From Metopolophium dirhodum (lineage: Eukaryota > Arthropoda > Insecta > Hemiptera > Aphididae), in NCBI RefSeq assembly GCF_019925205.1, contig NC_083560.1, positions 61,703,266 to 61,767,265 of the forward strand: a stretch of DNA of 64,000 nt, read 5' to 3'. The translations under genes and the position numbers were made by a program. A model generated the notes under the pieces. The model worked only from the letters and a program-made list of their open reading frames with translations. It was not told the DNA's origin and did no database searches. Shown piece by piece: positions 53,481-64,000 of the stretch (position 1 is its first letter; each line of letters begins with the position of its first letter).

Positions 53481-56300
53481 TTATATTTTAATTAAATATA
53501 TTGTTTTACGACGGCGGCAAACGCATTGATGCGTGTGATCTTCGACAGCATACAATTACATGACGTACGTCATATTATTGTATTGCAGTGTTATTATACG
53601 GTTACACTGGGTACACGCAGCAGCAGTTTCACGAGCACAATTATATAATGTATATTATAATAGACGAACTGCGCCGATGTCGAGTGATAGAGGTGCACAG
53701 CTCTTCCTTTAAGCTATTATTATAGTGCTCCAGACGTCGAATGCCGTCCGAATCGGTAGGCGAGATTACATCGGAACTATATAAGATTACCGTCTGTAAC
53801 TTTCTTGCAGTGCATTAATAATACGCGAATTTCATTGTTATTATTATTATTATATTACCGATGAGAACCAATAATCAGTTTTATAATACCTAATAATAAT
53901 CCAATAAATTGTTAATTTATGCATTCTTCGGACTGCATAGGCGCAAATTAGTATGTATACCAATGTACTATGTAAGTAATAATGCGCCATATACATGCTA
54001 TATAATATTTATGACTAACTATTATATTATATTACCTATATAATACATTGTTTAATCGTGTTGTCAAAATAAAAACTTATTACAAAATTAAAGATCAACT
54101 TGCATAATTATTGCTGTCTTTAGCAGGTGGCACACACGCACGCGCATTTCTGATAAAACAAAACTTTTATCTTAGTATTTATGTTATTTATAATTATAAA
54201 TAAACTGATAATATGTTAACTTAATGCAAACATTTTTATTACCTACCTGACTCATATTATGGTGTAATACTTGTAACAGCTAGACATGAATCAAAAACAA
54301 TAGCGATAGTGATATCTGATGATATTGGATCACTACAATTTAAAATTGTTTTTTCAATCCATAAACTTCTGTATCACAAATAAAATACTAAACGTATATA
54401 GTATTTATTATTATAAAAGTACCTAAGAGGAGTACCTAGCAAAACTTTTTATTGAATTTGAAAAAAAAAATGTAATATACGAATACGATATAATGATACA
54501 TCTTTATAGTTCTGAGTTGGTATATACATACTATCGAAACTGTGATTATAGAAACAACGTAAATATAGCATAATATACCGATAACAGGTTAAACGTCGAC
54601 AAAAAGCACATATAATATATGACTTATTTACGTCGGAAAGCTACGATTACGTAGGTAGTGTTCTGGATGGTTTGACACCATCTTGCTCGGTACCCGACCC
54701 GCAGGCACACATTCCCCACATTTTCTCAGTGACTTAATATAATATCGATTATTATGAATCAAAATATTATAAATTTTACTATAATATATAAATGGAAAAA
54801 GCTCGTAGATATATTAAATATTATATACAGCCCATGACATATTATAGACTCGACATAGTTGTAAAATAGAAAATATATTAAAAAGTATAATTTTTCTATT
54901 TCAGAACAATGTACACCATTTCACCTATGATAATATAACACTACGAACATAAGTTTAAGAACAAACGTTATTTTAAATGACTACACTTATACCTACATAG
55001 GTAAAAATATCTCTGACGGTTTTTGGCGCGCTCGTGTCCTCGTTCTGGCACGTCCTCCGGTTTGTCGACTGATATGCACACATACCCGCCAGTGTTTTGC
55101 GTCAATGTAACGCGATATCGCCACTGTCCTGTATATATATACAGAAAAATTAGTGGTGACATCCACGACAACATATATTATGCGGCTACAAACGTGCTGT
55201 GGTAAAATGACCTAACGCATACACCCTGCAGTATAGTAATAATAATATGTAAAATCTATAGGTACATATTATCTTCAACGCGAGACGCCTTTAGCGTTTT
55301 TATCGGTTAGTGGACGGTGTGTTGGTGCCCGGAAAACGCATAGTCACGGTGAAACGGCGAAAACAAACAATGGAAAAACTGAAAACATGTGTGAATATGC
55401 CATTTTTGGGCTACCAGAAATTGTATTACCGACCCATAAATGAATAAACCCACAAAATTAGGTGACAATTTAAAGCATATAAGGTTAGGTTAGGTTTTTT
55501 TCTATTTAAATGATTTTTGGTCAACAATTTTAAAAATGTAGTACAAGGTTCTTAATAAATTGTTCATAAAAAATATCAAAAATACATGTTCACAATATTT
55601 TTTTTATCGGCGTTTAAAATTAGAATTTAGTATTATTTATACTGTGATACTACGCAATAGATAACTAATATGATAAAGTGATAACAACCTATTTTATAAT
55701 TTTTCACTAGTTCAGAAATCAGGTTTAGTTTATCAATGAATTATTGTCTTATGAATTTATGATATTCTAACCAAATTACTACAGGCCACATTGTTTAATT
55801 TGTATAAATGTTATATGTAACAATAGTACATATATAAGTTCAATCAATAAATCATTTATGTGCAATTAGGAAATAAATATTTATTATTGTTTTTCTTTAT
55901 TTATAATTATAATTTGTTTTTGAATTGTTATTAAATGGTTAATATCATTTGTAAATGTATAAAATTTCTAAATCAATATACTCACCACTATTAAAATGTT
56001 TTTTTTTGAATTTATCACAAATATATTGTTATTGGTTCATACAAATACTTAAACAGGTACAAATTTACTTTAAAATAATGGTACTGATTGTAAAAAACAC
56101 TGCATCGTTGCCACGCCGCAAACGATCATATTTAAAACTACAATTCGATAAACATTGACTCGTTCATGTTAGGCGTATGCCCCGATGTGATTGGCTACCA
56201 AATATTTTTAACTTGAGAATATTTTTTGAAGTCCAAAATACATAATGTTTTAAATAGAAAATTGAACACCGTTTTGTAATTTAAACATTAAAAACCATAT
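53481..56300. other. AT-rich non-coding DNA
   Basis: No supported gene. A short TTAGG-type array (GGTTAGGTTAGGTT) occurs at 55483-55496. A moderately GC-rich patch near 55010-55200 has overlapping short frames on both strands without features. Confidence 0.5.
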
Positions 56301-56311
56301 GAAGTGTAGTA

Positions 56312-56317
56312 TTTATT
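56312..56317 (-). terminator. Polyadenylation signal candidate for the zinc-finger locus
   Basis: TTTATT on the plus strand gives AATAAA on the minus strand about 145 bases past the zinc-finger stop codon. Position and orientation fit, but the hexamer is common in AT-rich DNA. Confidence 0.35.
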
Positions 56318-56461
56318 TATAAATATGACAATCAATTAGAAATTATGTATTAAGAAACAAGATTTATATGACAAAAAATAACAATTTTACAGTGCTACCA
56401 TAATAATAAGTTAACATAATTTATACAATTTTAATATGGCCAATTGTTCATAGATCTTTGG

Positions 56462-57205
56462 TTAATCCAGACATGGTGCAATGTGCGTCCGCTTGTGTGA
56501 CACCAAATTTCTACTTACCGAGAACGACTCGTCGCATACATCGCACACATATGATTTTTCACCAGTGTGCATTCGCTTGTGTACCATCAAACTGCCACTT
56601 GCAGAGAACGACTTGTCGCATACATCACACGCGTATGGTCTTTCGCCAGTGTGCATTCGCTTGTGTGCCGTCAAACTGAAACTTTCCGCGAACGACTTGT
56701 CGCATACATCGCATGCGTACTGTTTTTCACCAGTGTGTGTGCGTTGATGTTTCCTTAAAGTGCCACTTTCAGCGAACGACTTTTTGCATACATCGCATGC
56801 GTACGGTTTTTCTCCAGTGTGTGTGCGTCTATGTGTCCTTAAGCTGCTACTTACAGCGAATGACTTGTCGCATACGTCGCATGCGTACGGTTTTTTTACC
56901 GTAGTGTGTGCGTCGATGTGTTGTTAAACTGCTACTTACAGCGAAAGACTTTTTGCATACATCGCACGCGTATGGTCTTTCGCCAGTGTGCATTCTCTTA
57001 TGTGCCGTCAAACTGAAACTTGCCGCGAACGACTTGTCGCATACATCGCATACGTACGGTTTTTCACCAGTGTGTGTGCGTCGATATTTCCTTAAGCTGC
57101 TACTTAGAGCGAACAACTTGTCGCATACGTCGCACGCGTACGGTTTTTCGCCAGTGTGTGTCACATATTTTATGCAACGATAACGAAACAATGTACATCG
57201 CGTGG
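56462..57205 (-). pseudogene. C2H2 zinc-finger array, eight fingers, frameshifted
   Basis: Seen: eight CxxC-x12-HxxxH units of 28 codons joined by HTGEKPY-type linkers on the minus strand, ending in HIAPCLD and TAA at 56462-56464. Fingers 1-3 lie in one frame (from about 57190 to 56900) and fingers 4-8 in another (from about 56905 to 56462). One extra base in the linker after finger 3, beside a run of seven T (plus strand) at 56891-56897, causes the break; read-through ends shortly after. In finger 1 the first zinc-binding His is Tyr (codon at 57084-57086). No ATG opens the array, and a possible 3' splice site (CACAG) ends at 57206. Known: such arrays bind DNA and are highly multiplied in aphids. 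Inferred: a decaying copy, unless the extra base is a sequencing error. The target is unknown. Confidence 0.8.
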
Positions 57206-57219
57206 CTGTGATATATTAT

Positions 57220-57637
57220 AATACACAATAGTATACGAGTAGGTTGAATATATATTATGTATACTTGTTATAATTATACTTGTATGTCATCATTATGTAT
57301 ACCTACTTTGCCGTATCGCGCGAAGTCTCAGCGGTTCGAACAACGCTGGTGCGACGGAGTCCGTCCGCGAATATCGGCGGTAATCGATATACAGTCGTCG
57401 CACACCCCCACCCACCCACCCACCCATACACCCGCAGTGTTGGCGTGGCGGGTGCGCGCATATATTACATGATTTTATTATAATATTACGTTATTATACA
57501 CATGCGGGGTTCGAGGCATTTTTCGTACACGGACGTTCTGAGAAAATTAATCCGTACAGTCAAGTGTACTTTGCCGGGTTGTATAATTTTTATATTATAT
57601 CGCGTGTGCTGCAGCGTGCGTTCAAGCGCATGCCCTC

Positions 57638-57640
<3 letters not shown>
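57220..57640. other. Upstream flank of the zinc-finger locus
   Basis: Mixed-composition DNA with a CpG-containing stretch at about 57310-57470 and a CCCA-repeat near 57405-57430. No upstream zinc-finger exon or start codon region can be identified. Confidence 0.4.

Positions 57641-57641
<1 letters not shown>

Positions 57642-57684
<43 letters not shown>
57642..57684. repeat. (TG)n microsatellite
   Basis: About 20 perfect TG units. It generates Cys-Val and Thr-His runs in translated frames. Confidence 0.95.
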
Positions 57685-57688
<4 letters not shown>

Positions 57689-57689
57689 T

Positions 57690-59885
57690 TTTATATAAAT
57701 TATTAATCGAAACGCTGTTTGGACACCACCGCCGCCGGTAGACCGTGTATACATTAGTATCTTGTGGTTTATCTGCACTCTCGGCGTGTCTACGATTCGC
57801 CTACATGTATCATATAGGTACGGTAGATATATAATAATATGACGTGTAATGTGCAACGTCGTATGTATCGTCAACACCCAATGGTGTATTATAGGTATAT
57901 ATTATAATATCGTGATACGTTTAGGTTAATAGGCCTATGGGCAGTATCTAGACTTGATGTTTTCACGTGCACACTGTATAGCTATTATTATTATTATTAT
58001 TATTATTTAGATATAGGTGTATTAATAATGTATACTGTGCGTTCCACAGTATGCACCTGCATTATACCTATGAAATGTTTTGTTCGGGTACACAAAAAAA
58101 CCTAATATGTTTTCTTCTAAGATTAGAAGAGCAATTTCAAATATCATTATTATTAGTGATGTAATATACGCACATCATTGTATAATAAGTTAATTTATTA
58201 TATAATATTAAAGTATTCTGCGTTTGACATGGCGAACTACTCGACGGTCACGTGTAGAGGATATGTCAGGTATGCGGTGGCCCGTGGCATAACGTAAATA
58301 TTAATAAAACCAAAAACATATCCACCCTTATTATTTTGTCAAGTTTATAGTAATTCTAGGAAAACATATTTTTAAACTTAAGAAATTGATATGCGTTTGA
58401 AATGTCTCGTGTAACTTTGTATGCTTTTTTCCTAGAATTATATTATAACGGACAATATTACGTGTCCAACAAATAATAATAATAATAATAATAATGGGAA
58501 CAATTATTAACTTACATAGGTATCTGTTACCTAACAAAAGTATTTAATCCCAGAGGAAATCTAAATGTAGAATAATTACAATGTATACCACTAATATTAG
58601 ATTGAACTTTATAAATTATTATAAAATAGAGAAAATGCAATAATTTAATATAGCTAGTAATACATTTTATAAGAATATAATGTATAGAATTATTAGCTTC
58701 TGTTCACTGCGCAAATGCCGGAACAACAAAACCACAAAACCAAAATCATTTTTTAGGAATTCGGGTTTGCGAATACAACATATTGTAGAGAAAAAGTATA
58801 TTATTACTACTATATTAGTATAATAGTTTTGATATAAAATTTCACGAAAATGTAATTGATTTCTTACGTTTTGGTTATCATTTGTTCATTAATTAATTAT
58901 TTTTCACCTCAATGTGTTTCACGTACTTACAGTGTGTACCTACTTTGTGTATAGAATATATAGAATTGCTGGACATAGTAAAAATAAACCCATAACAATT
59001 GTACTATATAACAAATCATATATTATAATGCAGACTGAAGAAATATCTAGACGTTGTGTGTATCAATATTAATATTTTTCAGTTATCAGTTTAGTCAGGT
59101 AATAAAGAGGTCGACGAATCAAGAGTTGTATACGTAGGTATAGCCGATGACGATATTTTTAATATTTAATGTACTATATATTTTTTTAAGTGTTTTGTTG
59201 TTGCATCATTCTAGTTAATTTCTATTATTTCTGTATGTAATAATTTACTATCACTATTTAATGGTGTCGAGCCTCGGCAATGCTGTATAACACTATATTG
59301 ATTCAAATCGTTTACTTACGAGCAGATACCACGCAAGGTTAAAAACTATAAATTACTATACATTTTTTTCCGACTCCTACCTATTTGAACGATAGTTTTG
59401 AGATCGATTGTCTACTACAGCTTACAATAATAATTATTAATAATGATATATTATAATATTGTGCGTTTGAGTGTCAATAATTCGTCACGCAATCACAGGT
59501 GGCCTGCACCGACTAAACAATACGACAGCCACCGATGATCAAAATATTATGGCCTGGACCCTGTCGTCGAGTTTTCATCAAACTGTGTGTTGTACTCGTA
59601 CTTGCGTGCAGGCATTTAGATAAATTCAAATATTATACGGTTTTCACGCAAAAAGCGAAAAACGGTGCACCGGAGCACTTAAAACAGTGCAGCGCTCATC
59701 GATACGCTTGAACCGAGAACAATGTCTGATCAATATGCAATGAATGCTCAATAAACTATTTATCATATATAAAACACATAGGTATATACATACATGTATG
59801 AAATTATGTGCGAAACAATGGAATGGAAGAGTGCACACCGATGACATGTGCGATGAATTGTTTTGCATTGCGCTATTGTATAATG
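57690..59885. other. AT-rich non-coding DNA
   Basis: Contains (ATT)n at 57982-58008 and (AAT)n at 58471-58495. A short hairpin, TCTTCTAA-GA-TTAGAAGA, lies near 58106. No gene is supported. Confidence 0.5.
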
Positions 59886-59888
59886 CAT

Positions 59889-59903
59889 ATAATATATATA
59901 TAT

Positions 59904-59936
<33 letters not shown>

Positions 59937-59978
59937 AGTGTGTGTATGTGTGTGTGTGTGTGTGTATTGTGTATATAT
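59889..59978. repeat. Compound (TA)n-(TG)n microsatellite
   Basis: About 90 bases of TA then TG units with GAGTG and TATG interruptions. All long frames over 59640-60180 on both strands run through it and reflect the repeat. Confidence 0.95.
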
Positions 59979-59984
59979 ACTTAC

Positions 59985-62855
59985 CTATATATACCGACGG
60001 CATAAACTCTATATAATAATAATATGTACACGCGGTACTGTGCGTCGAGATAGGGAACGTCGAAACGCGTGCCGGGAAATGGTTTTTGTAAAAATCGGTC
60101 TTAAATATCGACCCGATGTGACAAAATATTACGCGATCAACGTAAATGGCCGACAAGTGCCATTACAACATCTAAATGCATAATACCCGACGTGGCAGAT
60201 CCGGATACGTTGTCGTCGTTCTCGGTCCAATCGATAAAAATTCAATTCCACGTAGATATTTGTAGACACTTGTATGTATATACACTTAGGTACATAATAA
60301 CATTTCAAAACATATTTACCCACTATTTTTTTTTTCTTGCGGACGTGAAAATCGTTTTTAAAATTGAATTTAAATGTTGTAACTGTATTATTTATTATTT
60401 TATATGAATTCGATTTTATGAAATTATAGCAAAATCACAAATCATATTATATGAGCACATATTACTATATTTTGATTGTAAACGCAATTTAACACGTCTA
60501 GAGTTACGAATTGCGTCCCGTTTCCAATGTCTTAGTTTTCATTAATTTACCATAAATTTAAAAATGTTAAGATAAAAGATAATCATCTACATACGAAACA
60601 TCTATAATATACGAGCGATAGTGGGCTTTGGATGTTGTTAACTTTTATCGAGAAGTTCTTGTAAGCAATCAACGAAGTTGAGTTTTCGAAAAAGTTCACT
60701 GCCTAACGCGTTGAATTGCGATTTGTTGGAGTGAAAAATTATTTCCAAAAGATTCAGCCGTAACAATAAAATAATACTCCAAATTTCTTATAAAACAAAG
60801 ACTTTATTTAGATGCTATATTATTATACTCTTATAATAATAAACATAATTGTAGGTATAAATAATTTAAATTCATGATTTACCCATTTACAATCATCAGA
60901 CGTTAATAATCGTAATATAATTTATAGATTGAAAATAAAAATGTATTACCATATGTTTCTTACTATAGGTACACATATATTTTAAGGATTTACTTGATTA
61001 ACTGACTATATAGGTACAAAATATGTATTTATGTAAATAATATTTTTATTTTTTTCAAAGTAATGTATTTATGGATATTTTAACTAAATGCTTTATAACT
61101 TGTACAATAAAATCAATTTGTATAGTAGAAGATACGCTAATATGATTGCAATATTACATAATAAGACATATTTTACTAACGTAATAATGGTATTTATATT
61201 ATGTACATAGGAATTAAAAAAAAGTATCCGAATTGTTAATAAAAATATCTAAATTATAATACGATGAAAGGAAATCTAAATCATTTATTATTTATCATTA
61301 AAAAAAATTGTGTAGAAATGTATAAAATTACGCTGTTATGTAGACTTTGAAATTTTCCACTTTTTAGAAAGAGTTTATATGCATATAATATGGAACGAAA
61401 TTAATAATATAATTATATTATATTACTTTATAGATTTCCGAGTAAACTATTTCTTTTCAATTAAAACTATTATATAATATACTATTATGTGGTCGAGACT
61501 CGAGACTAATAAAAGTTAATAATGTTTTCATATCGCGAGTGCAAAGTCTATTACACTTGTATGCAATAAAACCATTAATTATTACAATAATTTTAAGGAA
61601 AAAGTGTATAATTAAGACAAATTGTTTCTTCGGTACGTTTTTTTTTTTAATTGGATTGAACATTTTCGTTCGAGAGTGTAGAGGGTCAAAAGGTCTGTAC
61701 GGTTTCCGATTCACGTAATAAAAAAAGGAAATAAAACAAATAAAATAGAAAAAAAAATAACTTTGGTCTAAAGTATAGCTGGCGCTACTAGAGTAATATT
61801 TTTCTTATTTCTGAGTGCATTTTTTGGTTATTTGACAGGTTTTTGTCTTTTACAGGTTTGGGACGTGCGTGAAGGTTTTTATGTTAACTATATATATTTT
61901 GTTGAGAGAGAGAAAAAGAGAAAGAGATCAATACAATGAAGAAAAAATCATAAGAGTTTCGATGGGCTTTTTCAAAAAAAAAAAAAAAAAAATAGAAAAC
62001 ACGTACTTTTTATTATATTTTGTTTATATTCCAAACGTGAACAAATATCACACTCGAATTTAAAATGTATTATCTATGTGACCATGTCAATTGTTTTCAA
62101 ACTTTAATCCACTAAGATATTTATAAAAATACAATAATTTTTGTAGGTACTTACTTGTTTTACTTACATGTTGGAATGTGTTATATAAATTCGTTTTTAC
62201 CATAACACTGTTAGACTCGTTATTAGCTTTGAAAATATAATGTTTTTTTGCCTATTAAATTGCACATACCTAACATTTACAATGTACATTATCATTTTAT
62301 AGTTATATATACTTATTTAGAGTTATTGAATCGAAAACTTTTGTAGGTACACATTTTAAAATGTTATTATCTATTTATTGTATAAGATTTTGAGTTTATA
62401 GTGTGTAAGTAATAAGTAATAATAAACTGTAGTAGATAAATAAATAATCTCAAATAATATAATATAATGCTTTAAAACTAGGTAAGTACACATAAGTGTG
62501 TGACATTGCCGTTTCCCACTTTATGATGGTATATTCTTCATATTTTTTTCCTATATCAAAAAAGAAACACTTATATAAGTATGATTAAAATAATGCGAGT
62601 ATTTGAAGTTGACGTGTCGCTAGTTTTTGTTGATGTCTCGTTCACATTATGATTATGTGTCATTGATAAATTGATACGCAACAGCCTCCTCCACGGGTGA
62701 GGTATACTTATGATATATACGCTCTTACTGCACGTGTGATCCTTCTTCAAAGGAGTTCTTTTTTTTTATAGTCAGCTATTTTTGGATAGCAAACATTTCA
62801 AGTGGTGGTTTATTAGTTATTTTTTGCATATATATGTATACTATACTTTGTTTTC
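59985..62855. other. AT-rich non-coding DNA
   Basis: No supported gene. A GA-rich run lies near 61905-61930 and a long A-run at 61976-61991. Short frames are chance products. Confidence 0.5.
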
Positions 62856-62863
62856 TCTTACAG

Positions 62864-63039
62864 TATTAAAAAATGCGACCGAGGAATTATATGAACTTTT
62901 AATTGCTCGGAAAAAATTAAATAGGTACTATATGTGTGGTAATAAAACCGTCGGGCGAAATCTGATGAAAAAGCTTATGTTATATATAAAGAAACACGCT
63001 ATGCCTGTCTGTCACGTCATGAAGCGAACGATCATCTGA
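62864..63039 (+). CDS. Candidate terminal exon, 58 codons, partial
   Basis: A good 3' splice site, TTTTCTCTTACAG (AG at 62862-62863), precedes a frame reading LKNATEELYELLIARKKLNR and on to a TGA at 63037-63039. The first half has the regular charged/hydrophobic pattern of an amphipathic helix; the second half is Lys-rich with three Cys in all. An alternative donor (AATAG|GTACTA) at 62924 would shorten the exon to 61 bases. The acceptor phase would fit the donor phase of the candidate exon ending at 44116, but a one-in-three match is weak evidence. The product is unknown. Confidence 0.25.
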
Positions 63040-63059
63040 TGGATTGCAGTTTTTCAGGT

Positions 63060-64000
63060 AATGCTTCAAGTTTTATTTTCTCACTCAATGGTTTAAAAAA
63101 CTCATAAAATATGGGTATAGGTATATATTATTGTTCATGACATAGTCGTAGGGCGCTGCAGAGAGGCCAGTTATGAATATTAATAGCACTATATTATACA
63201 ATATACACGTAATATAATGTATATTGTATTATATAATATAATTTTTTTATGTACATAATATTATATTAGTTGTGTAAAAAATTACTATACATTGTGCACT
63301 TTTATCAGATTTAATTTTAATATTATTGGCTCCTATAAAACGTATACGCTCCTACTGTAAAACCGTTACCTATACTAAATTCATTACCGTTTAAACACTG
63401 TTCTACTTACGATGTATACTTGGGTACTTTATTTTTGTAAAACCGGTCAGCACGCGACGGTACAGTTTTTATTTTTAAAATGGTTTATAATAAAATAAAA
63501 AAAATAAAAAAAGCCCACCCCTTAACCTGTGTAAACATATAATTAGTGTCGTTCACATTTCGCTTTCGGTACACATTTTTATTTTTATTTTTAGATCCCT
63601 CGCCAAAGATTAGGTATCTATATCGATTTTACGTCAGTTATTTTATTTAATATAATAATATTTGACTCGCAAAGCATAACAGAAAAAAAAACAACGACAA
63701 AGTTCAAACCGATCGCTTCTGAAGAACTCCACTACATAGTAAAGTAGTGCGTCAACTTACCAAGATAAGTATTTGTGGGACGGGTTTTCGGTGTACCCTT
63801 ATAGTAATATATTTACAGTTCAGCGAGGTCAATTTGGTCATGAAAATAGAACGCAAACATATGGTTTTCCATTGAACCTTTCGGCCGGGACCGCGTTTGA
63901 CGGAAAAAAGGTACCATACCGCAACAACACAATGAGCATCGCTCGAACGCAATGTAATATAATAATAAATTATGGCAATAACAACTGTGTAATATGAGGT
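63060..64000. other. AT-rich DNA with a weak exon-like stretch at 63.82-63.91 kb
   Basis: Mostly AT-rich. At 63818 a plausible 3' splice site (ATATTTACAG) is followed by about 90 GC-richer bases that are open in one plus frame to the window's last ten bases and also open on the minus strand. A donor-like AAG|GTACCA follows at about 63911. I cannot choose a frame or strand, so no exon is claimed. Confidence 0.3.

Noticed and set aside
57203..57212. ATCACAGCCA on the minus strand, resembling the 5' part of insect miR-2
   Set aside because: Only ten bases match, and the flanking sequence does not fold into a precursor hairpin with this segment in a stem.
59644..60156. 170-codon minus-strand frame
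   Set aside because: A Thr-His run from the TG/CA microsatellite holds it open.
1..64000. CRISPR arrays, bacterial insertion sequences, integrase, transposase or reverse-transcriptase genes
   Set aside because: No regularly spaced direct repeats and no frame with the corresponding protein motifs were seen; the mobile elements found are non-coding.

Overview
The window looks like eukaryotic, insect nuclear DNA, most likely from an aphid. It is very AT-rich, with long runs of ATA/TAT/AAT, many (TG)n, (TA)n and (AAT)n microsatellites, recurrent GGTACCTA and TAGGTAGGTA motifs, and isolated CpG-rich patches. There are no operons, no bacterial signals, no rRNA and no tRNA that I can recognise. The species call is inference from composition, repeat style and the two recognisable protein families; nothing was searched.

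Only two loci are firmly supported as protein coding. The first, on the minus strand at about 6.1-8.9 kb, encodes a 628-residue type I membrane protein. It has a signal peptide, an LRR N-cap, about 14 leucine-rich repeats, an LRR C-cap, one transmembrane helix and a His/Gln/Pro-rich cytoplasmic tail ending in a PDZ-type VTEL. It resembles insect Fish-lips (Fili) and, more broadly, the Capricious/Tartan neuronal LRR receptors. Its coding sequence lies in one exon whose 3' splice site is visible, so a 5' leader exon must lie at higher coordinates. The second, on the minus strand at 56.46-57.2 kb, is an array of eight C2H2 zinc fingers. A one-base frameshift between fingers 3 and 4 breaks it, and finger 1 has lost a zinc ligand, so it is probably a decaying copy of a multicopy aphid zinc-finger family.

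The rest is intergenic or intronic. Region by region: 1-6.1 kb is AT-rich with one probable dispersed-repeat block at 1.5-2.1 kb. 8.9-19.6 kb is upstream of the LRR gene and holds a 100-bp pyrimidine tract (GAGA on the gene strand) and microsatellites. 19.6-33.6 kb alternates AT-rich DNA with CpG-rich patches. 36.9-37.7 kb holds two inverted repeats flanking a 150-codon orphan frame. 40.5-41.3 kb is the most GC-rich island and has a good minus-strand splice donor behind a 56-codon frame. 43.9-44.1 kb looks like a plus-strand first coding exon encoding a hydrophobic N-terminus. 48.6-51.6 kb carries a compact TA-flanked MITE and a longer dispersed element with inverted arms plus a decayed relative. 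62.8-64 kb has two weak exon-like stretches on the plus strand.

I found no system of cooperating genes. The points most worth checking are the LRR receptor's tail and leader, the broken zinc-finger array, the MITE structures, and the three candidate exons that may reveal unannotated genes with long introns.
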